From an uncultured Acetatifactor sp. (lineage in GTDB: Bacteria; Bacillota; Clostridia; Lachnospirales; Lachnospiraceae): 64,000 nt of DNA. The position numbers and the translations under genes were made by a program. Location: assembly GCA_910577235.1 (NCBI GenBank), contig CAJTMX010000001.1:1-64000 (forward strand), in the 5' to 3' direction. Shown here in pieces: positions 36,272-46,070 of this stretch. Positions within the stretch are counted from its first letter, which is position 1; every line of letters starts with the position of its first letter. The notes under the pieces are model-generated. The model had not been told where the DNA came from, ran no database searches, and was given only the letters and a program-made list of their open reading frames with translations.

Positions 36272-37231
36272 ATGAAATACTTAGGTAAAAAGATAGTTAC
36301 TCTCATTATGACATTGTTCGTGGTATCTGCGGCTGCTTTCATTGCTTTTCAGATCATACCCGGCGACGTGGTGACCTCCATATTGGGCACCGAGGCCACG
36401 CCGGAGCGGGAGGCGCAGCTGCGGGAAGAACTGGGTCTTAACGACCCTCCCGTAGTGCGCTATTTTCGCTGGGTGGGCGGCGTGCTCACAGGTGATCTGG
36501 GGGTCAGCTATCGCTACGCCAAAAATATGAATGAAATGATGCCAGTGGCCGAGCTGATCGGAGACAAACTGCCTGTGACGCTGTCTCTGGCAGCTATATC
36601 CCTGGTGCTGATCGTGGTGGTATCCATCCCTTTGGGGGTGTTGTGGGCGCGCAGCAAAAATAAGGTTCTGGACGCGGCGCTGGGCGTGATCACTCAGGCC
36701 AGTATGGCGATTCCCTCCTTTTTTCTGGGAATCATCGTGACCTATCTGTTTGGCATGGTGCTGAAGTGCTTTGCGCCGGGAGGCTATGTGAGCTACGAAA
36801 AGGATATAGGATCTTTTCTTTTCTATCTGCTGTTTCCGGCGCTGGCTATCGCGCTGCCCAAGGCGGCCATGACTGCCCGCTTTCTGCGCAATTCCATGCT
36901 GACGGAGATGAGATCCGACTATGTGCGCACCGCCCGCAGCAAGGGATGCAGCGAGCGGCGGGTGATGTACGGTCATGTGCTGCGCAATGCCATGATGCCG
37001 GTGATCACTTTTCTGGGAATGATCATTGCGGAGATCGTGGCGGGCAGCATCGTGGTGGAACAGGTATTTTCCCTGCCGGGGATCGGAAGGCTGCTGATCA
37101 GTTCCATCTCCACCCGGGATCTGCCTGTGGTGGAGATATTGATCCTGTATATTACTTTTGTGGTGATCTTTGTGTACTTTTTGGTGGATATCCTGTATCG
37201 CGTGGTGGACCCACGGATCAGCGGCAAGTGA
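36272..37231 (+). CDS. ABC transporter permease, OppB/DppB type
   Basis: A 319-residue membrane protein with six predicted helices and the EAA-type loop (RTARSKGCSERRVMYGHVLRN near residue 215). The N-terminal signature (AFIAFQIIPGD, LGLNDPPVVRY) is that of the first permease of dipeptide/oligopeptide/nickel importers. GGAGG precedes ATG. Confidence 0.93.
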   Translation: MKYLGKKIVTLIMTLFVVSAAAFIAFQIIPGDVVTSILGTEATPEREAQLREELGLNDPPVVRYFRWVGGVLTGDLGVSYRYAKNMNEMMPVAELIGDKLPVTLSLAAISLVLIVVVSIPLGVLWARSKNKVLDAALGVITQASMAIPSFFLGIIVTYLFGMVLKCFAPGGYVSYEKDIGSFLFYLLFPALAIALPKAAMTARFLRNSMLTEMRSDYVRTARSKGCSERRVMYGHVLRNAMMPVITFLGMIIAEIVAGSIVVEQVFSLPGIGRLLISSISTRDLPVVEILILYITFVVIFVYFLVDILYRVVDPRISGK

Positions 37232-37401
37232 CCGCCCTGAGTCAGGGAGTAAGGAAAGTATGTGTTGACAATTTAAGTACGGATTAACGCATGATCGCAG
37301 ACGGAAACGGCAATTTGAGTAAAATGGAAAACCGGAACGGAAAGATACAGGTAATGCTGTGACCGGGATCGGAACTGCGAATAAGCGGGAACGGGGAAAG
37401 C

Positions 37402-38214
37402 GTGGAGAAACGTAAAGCCATAAAATGGAATAAATACCTGATCGCAGGCCTGTGTATGACAGGTCTTGTGGTGTTGCTTGGAATACTGGGCGTTTTCTGG
37501 ACGCCCCACAGCACCACTGCCATGTCCGCTTCCGAGCGCTTTGCGGCTCCCTCTCTGGGACATTTTTTTGGAACGGACAACTTCGGTCGTGATATTTTTT
37601 CCAGAGTGATGAAAGGCATAGGCACTACCATACTGATCAGCACGCTGGTAGTGGCCATTTCCGGGGCGGCAGGAATATTGGTGGGAGCGCTGACGGGGTA
37701 TTTCGGCGGTATCGTGGACGAGATCGTCATGCGGATCACTGATGCCATCAACGGTTTCCCCAGCATTCTGCTGGCGCTGGTAGTCATCAGCGTTATGGGG
37801 ACGGGGCAGAGGAATCTGGTGATCTCTCTGGGAATCGTGTTTATGCCCAGCTATATACGTATCGTGCGCAGCGAGTTTATCAGGCTGCGGGATGCGGATT
37901 ATATCAGTCGTGCCAGGCTCATGGGGGTGGGGAGGGGGAGAATCCTGTTTGTGCATATCCTGCCCAATATATTTTCTACTTTCTGGGTGTCGGTGATGAT
38001 CGGATTTAACAATGCGATCCTGGCAGAGTCGGGTATGAGCTATCTGGGAATCGGCGTGCAGCCTCCCCAGGCCAGTCTGGGAAAGATGCTGTCCGATGCC
38101 CAGGGGTATCTGACCACGGCTCCCTGGTATGCTCTGGCGCCGGGACTGACCATCGTCTGGATCGTGCTGGGTTTTTCCCTGCTCAGTGAAGGGATACAGC
38201 GGCTGGGAAAGTGA
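37402..38214 (+). CDS. ABC transporter permease, OppC/DppC type
   Basis: A 270-residue second permease. It has a short cytoplasmic N-terminus, a helix near residues 16-35, the signature HFFGTDNFGRDIFSRV, and the EAA loop (SRARLMGVGRGRILFVHILPN). The start is GTG at 37402 with GGGGAAAG upstream. The 170-nt gap after OppB holds a TTGACA (near 37264) but no good -10. Confidence 0.92.
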   Translation: MEKRKAIKWNKYLIAGLCMTGLVVLLGILGVFWTPHSTTAMSASERFAAPSLGHFFGTDNFGRDIFSRVMKGIGTTILISTLVVAISGAAGILVGALTGYFGGIVDEIVMRITDAINGFPSILLALVVISVMGTGQRNLVISLGIVFMPSYIRIVRSEFIRLRDADYISRARLMGVGRGRILFVHILPNIFSTFWVSVMIGFNNAILAESGMSYLGIGVQPPQASLGKMLSDAQGYLTTAPWYALAPGLTIVWIVLGFSLLSEGIQRLGK

Positions 38215-38254
38215 AGGCGATACAGTATTCGGAAAACAAGGGAGGTGACGCGCA

Positions 38255-40000
38255 ATGATTACCATAGAAGATTTATCAGTTAATTTTGGCAGGACGGAGG
38301 CAGTGCGTCATGTGAGTCTGGAGATTCCGGATGGGGAGATATTGGGTGTAGTGGGGGAGTCCGGTTCCGGCAAGTCCGTGACGGCGCTGACACTGATGGG
38401 GTTGGTGTCGGATGAAGCGGCTGTGACCAGCGGCAGGATACTGTATGATGACGTGGTGCTGCAGGAGGCGGGAAAACCCAGAGATAAGGCGCTTTACCGG
38501 CAATATCAGGGAGATAAGATGTCCATGGTCTTTCAGGAACCCATGACCTCGCTGAACCCTACCCAGAGGGTGGGTGGACAGGTGGAAGAGATGCTGCGTC
38601 TGCACAGGCTGCCGGCATATTCCAGGGAGGATGCCGGGAGTGGGCGGCCAGAGGCAGGGATTGCCTATGGGAAAGAGCATTGCAGGGCTGATGCAGAGAA
38701 TAGCGGGACCGGTGATAAGCCCAAGGGCCAAGGAGGGCAGGCGCGTTTTTACTTCAGCAGACAGGAACGGCAGGAGATGAAAAAGCTGGTGCTTGATACT
38801 TTCGCGGCTGTGGGGCTGCGGGAGCCGGAGCGGGTATACGGTTGTTATCCTCATCAGCTCAGCGGCGGCATGCGCCAGCGGGTCATGATCGCTATGGCTG
38901 TCATCCTGCATCCCCGGCTGATCGTGGCGGATGAACCCACTACGGCGCTGGATGTGACGGTGCAGAACCAGATCATTGACCTGCTGCGGGAAATCAATGA
39001 AAAGCAGCATAATGCCATGCTTTTTATCACCCACGATCTGAATCTGGCCAGGAGAATATGCCATAGGATCGCCGTGATGAAAGACGGAAGGGTAGTGGAG
39101 ACAGGCACACCGGAGGAAATATTTGAGCATCCGGGGGAGGAGTATACCCGGAATCTGATCGAGGCGGTGCCCAGCCGCATGAAACGCAGGAAGGGCGGCA
39201 CGGGTATTACAGAGGGACAGGGTACGCAGGAGCGGAAAAACTTTCCGGGGAAAGAGCCGGTGGTGGCGGTCAAAAACCTGCAGGTGTATTATCAGGAGGG
39301 CGGCAACAGCCTGTTTTCCAGAGGAAAGAAAAATCATGTGGTGCGGGATGCCAGCTTTGAGATACGTAAGGGAGAGATCCTGGGATTGGTGGGAGAGAGC
39401 GGCTGCGGGAAGACCTCGCTGTCCAAAGCCATTTTAGGTATGAACAGACAGATTGCAGGCGAGATAAAACATTTTTCCAGCCGTCCTCAGATGATCTTCC
39501 AAGATCCTTATAGCAGTTTGAATCCCTCCAAAACGGTGGGATGGCTGCTGGAGGAACCGTTGCGGGCCAGGGGAAAGCTGGAACCGGACCGGGCTTTGCG
39601 TCCGGAGGAGATGCGGCAGACAGCCATGGAGATGCTGCGAACCGTCGGGCTTTCAGAGGAATATTATGACCGCAGGCCCTCCCAGCTCAGCGGAGGCCAG
39701 AGGCAGCGTATCAGCATCGGGCAGGCGCTGATCACCCGGCCGGGACTGATCATAGCGGATGAGCCTGTGTCGGCACTGGATGTTACGATACAGGCCCAGA
39801 TCATGGAGCTGATGCGCAGGCTGCAGGAAGAATTGCGGCTCTCCTATCTGTTTATATCCCACGATATCAACGTGATCTATCAGATGAGCGACCGGATTAT
39901 GGTGATGAAGGAGGGGAAGATCGTGGAGATCGGCGAGACAGAGGAGGTCTTCGCCCATCCCCGGGAGGAATATACCAGACAGCTGCTGCGGGAGTCTTGA
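38255..40000 (+). CDS. Fused double ABC ATPase (DppD-DppF/GsiA-like)
   Basis: A 581-residue protein with two nucleotide-binding domains in one chain. Domain 1: GESGSGKSVTALT, LSGGMRQRVMIA, IVADEPTTALD. Domain 2: GESGCGKTSLSKA, LSGGQRQRISIG, IIADEPVSALD. Separate genes encode the two halves in most Opp/Dpp systems. A poorly conserved, Gly/Arg-rich insert at about residues 125-165 of domain 1 is unusual. GGGAGGTGA lies before ATG. It powers the importer encoded upstream. Confidence 0.93.
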   Translation: MITIEDLSVNFGRTEAVRHVSLEIPDGEILGVVGESGSGKSVTALTLMGLVSDEAAVTSGRILYDDVVLQEAGKPRDKALYRQYQGDKMSMVFQEPMTSLNPTQRVGGQVEEMLRLHRLPAYSREDAGSGRPEAGIAYGKEHCRADAENSGTGDKPKGQGGQARFYFSRQERQEMKKLVLDTFAAVGLREPERVYGCYPHQLSGGMRQRVMIAMAVILHPRLIVADEPTTALDVTVQNQIIDLLREINEKQHNAMLFITHDLNLARRICHRIAVMKDGRVVETGTPEEIFEHPGEEYTRNLIEAVPSRMKRRKGGTGITEGQGTQERKNFPGKEPVVAVKNLQVYYQEGGNSLFSRGKKNHVVRDASFEIRKGEILGLVGESGCGKTSLSKAILGMNRQIAGEIKHFSSRPQMIFQDPYSSLNPSKTVGWLLEEPLRARGKLEPDRALRPEEMRQTAMEMLRTVGLSEEYYDRRPSQLSGGQRQRISIGQALITRPGLIIADEPVSALDVTIQAQIMELMRRLQEELRLSYLFISHDINVIYQMSDRIMVMKEGKIVEIGETEEVFAHPREEYTRQLLRES

Positions 40001-40088
40001 GACTGCGGCGGTGTATGGCGGAGGGATTTTTGGGCAGGAGAAAGCAAAAAGAAGTTATGGGCACAGATGGCAGAGGGAAGGGACAGAG

Positions 40089-40772
40089 ATGGAATATGAT
40101 TGTCTGATCATAGATGACGAGCAGATGCTGGCGGATAATACGGCGGAATATTTTAATCTGTTTGGTGTAAGGACTGCGGCGGTGTACGGTGCGGAATCCT
40201 GCCGCAATTTTCTGCGGGAAAATACGGCGCAGCTCCTTCTGTTAGACATCAATCTGGGAGACGGCAGCGGCTTTGCGCTGTGCCGGGAACTCAGAGAGAG
40301 CTCCGATATGCCGATCCTGTTCATCTCCGCCCGCACCAGCGACGACGACCAGATCATCGCATTGGGAATCGGCGGCGACGATTATATCTCCAAGCCCTAT
40401 TCTCTGGGTGTCCTGCTGGCCAAGGTAAAGGCGGTGTTAAAACGCTATGGACAGAGTCTGCGGCAGGACGGATATTCGGACGGATGGCTGAAAATTGACT
40501 TTGCGTCCAAAAGCGTATGGGTGCAGGAAAAACCTGTCAAGCTGACGATGATGGAGTTTCGCCTGCTGGCGTACCTGACGGCGAATCAGGGCAGAGTGGT
40601 GTCCAAGAAAGAGCTTTTTGAAAAAGTCTGGGAAGATAAGTTTACGGGAGACGGAACATTGAACGTGCATATCCGTAAGATCCGTGAGGCCATAGAGCCC
40701 AAGCCAAATATGCCCAGATATATTGTGACATTCTGGGGTGAGGGATATCAGTTCAAAGGAGAAGAGGGATGA
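40089..40772 (+). CDS. OmpR-family response regulator
   Basis: A 227-residue regulator: receiver domain with D9-D10, phospho-acceptor D53 and the SKPY lysine region, then a winged helix (EFRLLAYLTANQGRVVSKKEL). The ATG at 40089 gives the normal receiver start; the longer frame from 40011 lacks a ribosome site. It overlaps the kinase gene by ATGA. It probably activates the exporter downstream, whose promoter carries ATTTAAG direct repeats. Confidence 0.92.
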   Translation: MEYDCLIIDDEQMLADNTAEYFNLFGVRTAAVYGAESCRNFLRENTAQLLLLDINLGDGSGFALCRELRESSDMPILFISARTSDDDQIIALGIGGDDYISKPYSLGVLLAKVKAVLKRYGQSLRQDGYSDGWLKIDFASKSVWVQEKPVKLTMMEFRLLAYLTANQGRVVSKKELFEKVWEDKFTGDGTLNVHIRKIREAIEPKPNMPRYIVTFWGEGYQFKGEEG

Positions 40773-42046
40773 AAAAAAATCTCTATTTGGCTCTTATTAT
40801 GATATTCTTTTTTGTGGAGACAGCGGTTCTGTTTTATTTCATATGGGCGGATGTATCTCCATCCCAGGACACTGTGGCGGTAAATGAGGTATTAAAGGGG
40901 CTGGAGGCGGACTGGCAAGGGCCGGACACCTCCCCGGTTTATAACGGACTGGACTATGTGGTGCTGGACGGAGAGGGCAGGGTATTATTCAGCACAGCAC
41001 AGGGGCTGAGTGAGAGCGTGAGTGCCGCTACGGCTCACAGGGATACCATGCTGGATATACGGCAGGGAGACAAGACAGTGGGCAAGCTGATCGTCTATAA
41101 TAGGGCTGACGCCATCTATGAGAGCAGAAAGAGGGCGATTGCGGTGGCTGTAGCCTTTATTATGCTGCTGCAGGCGGCAGCGATAGGAGGATATGTCACG
41201 TATTTAAGAAAAACGCTGTTGCAGCCGTTTCATAGGCTCAAGGATTTTGCCCAGAGAGTGGCGGGAGGCAATCTGGACATACCTTTGGAGATGGATCGGC
41301 AGAATATTTTCGGGGCATTTACCGAGAGTTTTGATCTGATGCGCTCGGAGCTGAAAAAGGCCCGGCTTGCCGAGGCCCAGGCCAATGCGGCGAAAAAAGA
41401 GCTGGTAGCGGAATTGTCCCATGATATCAAGACTCCTGTGGCCAGCATCAAGGCGGCATCGGAGGTGGGGCTGGCGCTGGCAGACAGCAACAGACTCAGG
41501 GATAATTACACCCAGATCATCCGCAAAGCAGATCAGATCAACACGCTGGTCACCAATCTGTTCACCGCCACATTGGAGGAACTGGAGCAGCTCTCTGTGA
41601 CGCTGACGGACATGGAGAGCGGGGAACTTGCACAGATGTTGGAAAATGCGGATTATCTGCACCGTTCGGCGGTTCCGGCGGTTTCAGCAATCCCTCCCTG
41701 CCTGCTCTGCGCGGACAGATTGCGGTTGCAGCAGGTGTTTGATAATATATATGCCAATTCTTATAAATATGCAGGGACGGACATTACGCTTGCCATAACC
41801 CGAGAGGGCAGCCGGTTGATCGTTGCGATCCAGGATTTTGGGGGCGGCGTTTCCCGGCAGGAACTGCCTTTTCTGAAAGAGAAGTTCCGGCGGGGCAGCA
41901 ATGCCGAAACCGTGGAGGGAGCAGGGCTGGGACTGTATATATCCGACTATTTTATGCGGAAGATGGGCGGGGAACTGAGCGTGGAAAACGGCCCGGGAGG
42001 GCTGAAGGTGAGTGTGGAGGTGCCGCTGAGCTACATATGCAAATAA
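40769..42046 (+). CDS. Sensor histidine kinase
   Basis: A 425-residue membrane kinase: helix 1 (residues 5-27), an extracellular sensor domain of about 100 residues, helix 2 (about 112-134), HAMP-like linker, H-box ELSHDIKTPVASI, and an ATP-binding domain ending GAGLGLYISDY. The external domain is longer than in BceS-type kinases, so it likely senses a ligand itself. It is coupled to the response regulator gene by a 4-nt overlap. Confidence 0.92.
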   Translation: MKKNLYLALIMIFFFVETAVLFYFIWADVSPSQDTVAVNEVLKGLEADWQGPDTSPVYNGLDYVVLDGEGRVLFSTAQGLSESVSAATAHRDTMLDIRQGDKTVGKLIVYNRADAIYESRKRAIAVAVAFIMLLQAAAIGGYVTYLRKTLLQPFHRLKDFAQRVAGGNLDIPLEMDRQNIFGAFTESFDLMRSELKKARLAEAQANAAKKELVAELSHDIKTPVASIKAASEVGLALADSNRLRDNYTQIIRKADQINTLVTNLFTATLEELEQLSVTLTDMESGELAQMLENADYLHRSAVPAVSAIPPCLLCADRLRLQQVFDNIYANSYKYAGTDITLAITREGSRLIVAIQDFGGGVSRQELPFLKEKFRRGSNAETVEGAGLGLYISDYFMRKMGGELSVENGPGGLKVSVEVPLSYICK

Positions 42047-42113
42047 AATTACCCTCTAAAAAACAATAGAACAGCCTATACGCTCGAGGGCAGGGGTCAG
42101 AATGTCCCAAAGC

Positions 42114-42146
42114 TGGGGCGGCACTTTTGCGGTGCCGCCCCTTTTT
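42114..42146 (+). terminator. Terminator after the kinase gene
   Basis: A perfect 10-bp GC-rich stem (42114-42123 with 42131-42140), 7-nt loop and TTTTTCTT. It separates the transporter/two-component operon from the exporter. Confidence 0.93.
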
Positions 42147-42201
42147 CTTGCCCGGCACTGGAAAATGGGCGGCGGCATCCGGCTTTACCCATCTCACTCT
42201 T

Positions 42202-42269
42202 ATTTAAGAACTATTTAAGGATTACCTAAAGACATTTAAGAAATAAATAAATACAATCAAACCTATAAT
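42202..42269 (+). promoter_or_regulatory. Phased ATTTAAG operator and promoter of the ABC exporter
   Basis: ATTTAAG occurs at 42202, 42213 and 42234, with a diverged copy (ACCTAAAG) at 42224, so the spacing is 10-11 nt, one turn of DNA. A perfect TATAAT lies at 42264-42269 with no -35 consensus. The last repeat ends at the -35 position. This is the layout of a promoter activated by a dimeric OmpR-family regulator. Confidence 0.7.
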
Positions 42270-42306
42270 ATGTCGTCTGACAAAGCGGCGGCACAGGAGG
42301 TTCTAC

Positions 42307-43065
42307 ATGGGAAAAACACTATTAAAGACAGAAAGCCTGAGCAAGTCCTTCTCCAGCGGAGGGGCGATGCAGCATGTTCTGAAAAACATTGACTTAGAGC
42401 TGTACGAGGGAGATTTTACCGTGATCATGGGTGCCAGCGGCGCGGGTAAGTCCACGCTGCTGTACGCGCTGTCGGGCATGGACACGCCCACATTGGGTAC
42501 GATCACTTTCGGGGATCGGGTGATATCGGATCTGAATGCGGATGAGCTGGCGGTTTTCCGGCGCAGACACTGCGGTTTTGTATTCCAGCAGATCTACCTG
42601 ATCGATGGCATGTCCGTTATGGACAATGTGCTGGCGGCGGGACTGCTGGTAAACAGAGACAGAAAGGCGCTGAGCAGACGGGCCAGAGAGTTGTTTGCCG
42701 CGGTGGATATTCCGCCTGAGACCCAGAGCAAGTTCCCAGCTCAGATATCCGGAGGTGAGGCGCAGAGAGCGGGAATCGTGCGGGGACTGATCAACGCCCC
42801 GGAGATTCTGTTCGCGGACGAACCCACCGGCGCGCTCAATTCCAAGACGGGACTGCATGTTCTGGATACGCTGACAGGTTTTAACCGACAGGGACAGAGC
42901 GTGGTCATGGTCACCCACGATATGCGGTCGGCGCGCCGGGGCAACCGGATACTGTATCTGAAGGACGGTGTGATCCTGGGGGAGTGCGATCTGGGAAAAT
43001 ATGTACACGGCGATGCGGGGAGGCATGAAAAACTTTCGGCATTCCTGGCGGAAATGGGGTGGTAG
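42307..43065 (+). CDS. ABC exporter ATPase (MacB/BceA-like)
   Basis: A 252-residue ATPase: Walker A GASGAGKST, Q-loop FVFQQIYLID, signature ISGGEAQRAGI (variant of LSGGQ) and ILFADEPTGALN. This type partners FtsX-like permeases in antimicrobial-peptide resistance or lipoprotein handling. GGAGG lies just before ATG. The permease gene starts 1 nt after the stop. Confidence 0.92.
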   Translation: MGKTLLKTESLSKSFSSGGAMQHVLKNIDLELYEGDFTVIMGASGAGKSTLLYALSGMDTPTLGTITFGDRVISDLNADELAVFRRRHCGFVFQQIYLIDGMSVMDNVLAAGLLVNRDRKALSRRARELFAAVDIPPETQSKFPAQISGGEAQRAGIVRGLINAPEILFADEPTGALNSKTGLHVLDTLTGFNRQGQSVVMVTHDMRSARRGNRILYLKDGVILGECDLGKYVHGDAGRHEKLSAFLAEMGW

Positions 43066-43066
43066 T

Positions 43067-45409
43067 ATGATCAGAACATATCTGTTGACACGATCCAATC
43101 TGCGCCGTGCCAAGGGCCAGACCATCTCTATCGCCGTGCTGGTCCTGTTGGCGGCAGCCATGCTGAATATATGGTTGATGCTGTCCATGGATTACAAGCA
43201 GAATTTTGACCGCTGTCATGACCGGCTCAATGGGGAGCATGTGACCTTGGTGATGAGCGGTGATCCCGGGGAGGTGCGCCCTTTCCTGACCCGCGTGCTT
43301 GGGGAGGACGCCCAGGTCACGGACTACTATATGGGAGACTCCCTGTGCATGGTGGGCAGCTTTGCTTACAATGGCGGCGAAGCCAACACGGAACTTGTGT
43401 TTCTGGAAAAGGAGGAGGCGCTCTCCCGCAGTATCGGAAGAGTGGAAATCGTGGAGGAAAGCAGCATAAGCAGCGGCGTATACCTGCCCATACTGTACAA
43501 GACGGGAGATATTGACATCGGAAAAAACATCGAGCTAAAGATCGGCAGCAATACGATGGAGTTCACGGTATGCGGTTTTTTTAACAGCGTTATGGCCGGT
43601 TCCCACAACTGTGTCCTGTGTGAGTTTCTGCTGACACAGGATCAGTACAGGGAACTGGAAGAGAAAGGGTATGCTCTCGAGAGTACGCTGCTTTCGGTTC
43701 GGATCGTGGATAGATCATCCAGCGAAGATTACGAGGCAGTACTGAAACGGAAGGTGTCGGCGGAGTTTCCTGATGCCAGAGTTTCCAGCAATTCCTATGT
43801 GATGGTCACAACTTCCCGCTATATTTCCCAGATGATCTGTTCGGGGATCGTCAGCGCCATGGCATTTTTCATTCTGCTTATTGCGCTGGTGGTGATTGCA
43901 TCCAATATTGTAAACTATATACAGGAGAACATGAAGAATCTGGGGGCACTTAAGGCGGTGGGGTATACCAGCAGGCAGTTGGTTGCCAGCCTTCTGCTGC
44001 AGTTTACGGGAATATCCCTGCTGGTGGCAGCAATGGGGGCAGGGCTCTCTTATCTGCTGTTTCCTTTTCTCAACGACATGATGATCTCTCAGACGGGTAT
44101 TCCCTATGAGGTGCGTTTTCTGCCCTTGCCCTGTCTGTTGACACTGTTTGCGCTAGGGGCGGCGGTGTCCCTTGTGGTATGGAGTTCTTCGCGCAGGATC
44201 AAAAAGATAGACCCGATCCTTGCGCTGCGCCAGGGCATACGGACACATAATTTCCGGAGAAATCATGTGCCGCTGGAGAAAACCGGAGCACCACTGCAAC
44301 TGGCGCTGGCGCTGAAAAACACGCTCTCGGGGGTCCGCCAGAATGCGACCGTATGCGTAACTATGCTGGTATTGTCTCTGGTGGTGGTATTTTCAGGACT
44401 GATGATCGAAAATATGATCGTGGATATCAAGCCTTTCCTGTATATGGTGGTGGGGGAGATGGCGGATTCCTGCGTGAATGTCAACGCGGGGATCGAGGAG
44501 CAATTCCTCCGGGAGATGGAGACGGACACGGATGTGGAGAAGATTTATCTGTATCATCTGATGAATGTGAGCCATTCGGACGGTGTAGAATTGATGGCAT
44601 CGCTCTGTGACGATTTTACAAAATTAAACAACCAGGGGGTCTGTATAGAAGGCCGTTTTCCTATATATGACAATGAGATTGCCATAGCGGTGAAATATGC
44701 CAAAGAAAAAGAACTAAAGATCGGGGATGAGATCACGCTGACCGTGGGCGAGCGGGAGGAGGAGTATCTCATCACGGGTTATACGCAGCTCACGAACAAT
44801 CTGGGCAAGGATTGTCTGCTCACCAGGGAAGGGTATGAGAAACTGGGAGATCTGCAGAATCTGAGCTTTTACATCAATCTCAGGGAGGGTGTGGATCTGG
44901 AGAGCTTTCATGAGAGGGTAAAAGAGCGGTACCCGGGGGATATCAATACAACGATAGATATACGGTCTATTATCTCGGGCACGGCATCGGTTTACGTCAC
45001 TCTGCTGACGATCATAGTATGCGCCATTCTGCTGCTGAGTGTAGTGGTGATAGCGTTTGTGCTTTATCTGTTGGTGAGAACCATGCTGAACCGCAAAAAG
45101 CGGGAATACGGGGTGCTGAAAGCATTGGGATTCACCACCGGCCAACTGATCCTGCAGACGGCCCTGAGCTTTATGCCCGCCATGATCTTGTCCACCGCAG
45201 TGGGACTTATGGTTGGCAGCCTGCTGATCAATCCTTTGATGGCGCTGTTCCTCAGCGGCATCGGTATCGTGAAATGTACCTTTATTGTGCCCGGAGGTTT
45301 CATAGCGGCAGCGGGCGCGGGTCTGGTGGTGCTTTCCTTTGGAATCGCCTGTCTGCTGTCCCTGCGGATCAAAAAGATTGCTCCTTGTGCGCTGCTCGCT
45401 GCGGAATAA
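43067..45409 (+). CDS. FtsX-like ABC permease
   Basis: A 780-residue membrane protein: helix near residues 20-38, a large external domain, three helices (near 260-385), a second external domain, and a C-terminal FtsX block (GVLKALGFTTGQL). This duplicated arrangement resembles BceB/YknZ-type exporters, though the length exceeds BceB. The ATG at 43067 gives a typical N-terminus; GGGGTGG is just upstream. The 3' end overlaps convergent ogt by 41 nt. Together with the ATPase and the two-component system it may handle peptide antibiotics (inference). Confidence 0.9.
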   Translation: MIRTYLLTRSNLRRAKGQTISIAVLVLLAAAMLNIWLMLSMDYKQNFDRCHDRLNGEHVTLVMSGDPGEVRPFLTRVLGEDAQVTDYYMGDSLCMVGSFAYNGGEANTELVFLEKEEALSRSIGRVEIVEESSISSGVYLPILYKTGDIDIGKNIELKIGSNTMEFTVCGFFNSVMAGSHNCVLCEFLLTQDQYRELEEKGYALESTLLSVRIVDRSSSEDYEAVLKRKVSAEFPDARVSSNSYVMVTTSRYISQMICSGIVSAMAFFILLIALVVIASNIVNYIQENMKNLGALKAVGYTSRQLVASLLLQFTGISLLVAAMGAGLSYLLFPFLNDMMISQTGIPYEVRFLPLPCLLTLFALGAAVSLVVWSSSRRIKKIDPILALRQGIRTHNFRRNHVPLEKTGAPLQLALALKNTLSGVRQNATVCVTMLVLSLVVVFSGLMIENMIVDIKPFLYMVVGEMADSCVNVNAGIEEQFLREMETDTDVEKIYLYHLMNVSHSDGVELMASLCDDFTKLNNQGVCIEGRFPIYDNEIAIAVKYAKEKELKIGDEITLTVGEREEEYLITGYTQLTNNLGKDCLLTREGYEKLGDLQNLSFYINLREGVDLESFHERVKERYPGDINTTIDIRSIISGTASVYVTLLTIIVCAILLLSVVVIAFVLYLLVRTMLNRKKREYGVLKALGFTTGQLILQTALSFMPAMILSTAVGLMVGSLLINPLMALFLSGIGIVKCTFIVPGGFIAAAGAGLVVLSFGIACLLSLRIKKIAPCALLAAE

Positions 45410-45917
45410 GGGACAAGGGGGGGATGGATGCCTTTTCAATAGCCAATAGCCGTACTTTTTTGTCTATTCCCCCGGCGTATCCCGTCAGGCTGCCGCCTGT
45501 TCCAAGGACTCTGTGACAGGGAATGAGGATTGATATTTTGTTGCGGCCAACTGCCCCGCCCACCGCCTGGGCTGACATATGGGCAAGTCCTCTCTGCCCG
45601 GCGATGATCCGCGCGATCTCTCCATAGGTAGAGGTCTCTCCGTAGGGAATCTGGCGCAGGATTTCCCAGACGGCGAGCTGAAAAGGAGTGCCGCTCATAT
45701 GGAGCGGGGGATAAAAGGGCGGTTCTTTTCCCGAGAAATAGACCGTCAGCCATTCTCTGGTCTGTTCAAGTATGGGTGTATCCTTATCCCTGTGCTTGAG
45801 GGCAAGGTCCCTCCCAAAATATTTTGCCCCGTCAAACCAAAGTCCGGTCAGACCGGTCTCGTCGGCGGCAAGGAGAATATCGCCCAGAGGCGAAAGATAA
45901 TGAGTGGTAAATTTCAT
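45369..45917 (-). CDS. ogt: Methylated-DNA-cysteine S-methyltransferase
   Basis: A 182-residue DNA repair protein that takes methyl groups from O6-methylguanine onto its cysteine. The active site IPCHRVLG and the helix-turn-helix region (IPYGETSTYGEIARII) are intact. The last residues are an unmatched tail overlapping the exporter gene on the other strand. Three 19-bp repeats lie upstream of its start. Confidence 0.93.
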   Translation of the reverse strand: MKFTTHYLSPLGDILLAADETGLTGLWFDGAKYFGRDLALKHRDKDTPILEQTREWLTVYFSGKEPPFYPPLHMSGTPFQLAVWEILRQIPYGETSTYGEIARIIAGQRGLAHMSAQAVGGAVGRNKISILIPCHRVLGTGGSLTGYAGGIDKKVRLLAIEKASIPPLSLIPQRAAHKEQSF

Positions 45918-45950
45918 TATGTAGTCCCTTTCCGTGCGTTTGCCTGCCGT

Positions 45951-46007
45951 GTTACAGATTGTCTGTCGTGTTACAAATCGTCTGTTATGCTACAGATTGT
46001 CCGGCTG
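45951..46007 (-). repeat. Three 19-bp direct repeats upstream of ogt
   Basis: Units start at 45951, 45970 and 45989 with core GTTACAGATTGTC (variants GTTACAAATCGTC and GCTACAGATTGTC). They end about 34 nt before the ogt start and could be an operator of ogt, or a small slipped repeat. Confidence 0.75.
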
Positions 46008-46070
46008 TGAAGATTTCCGGCACAGAGGCGGAAATCAATCGTCTGCCCAAACAGCTTTGCCAGCATATAT

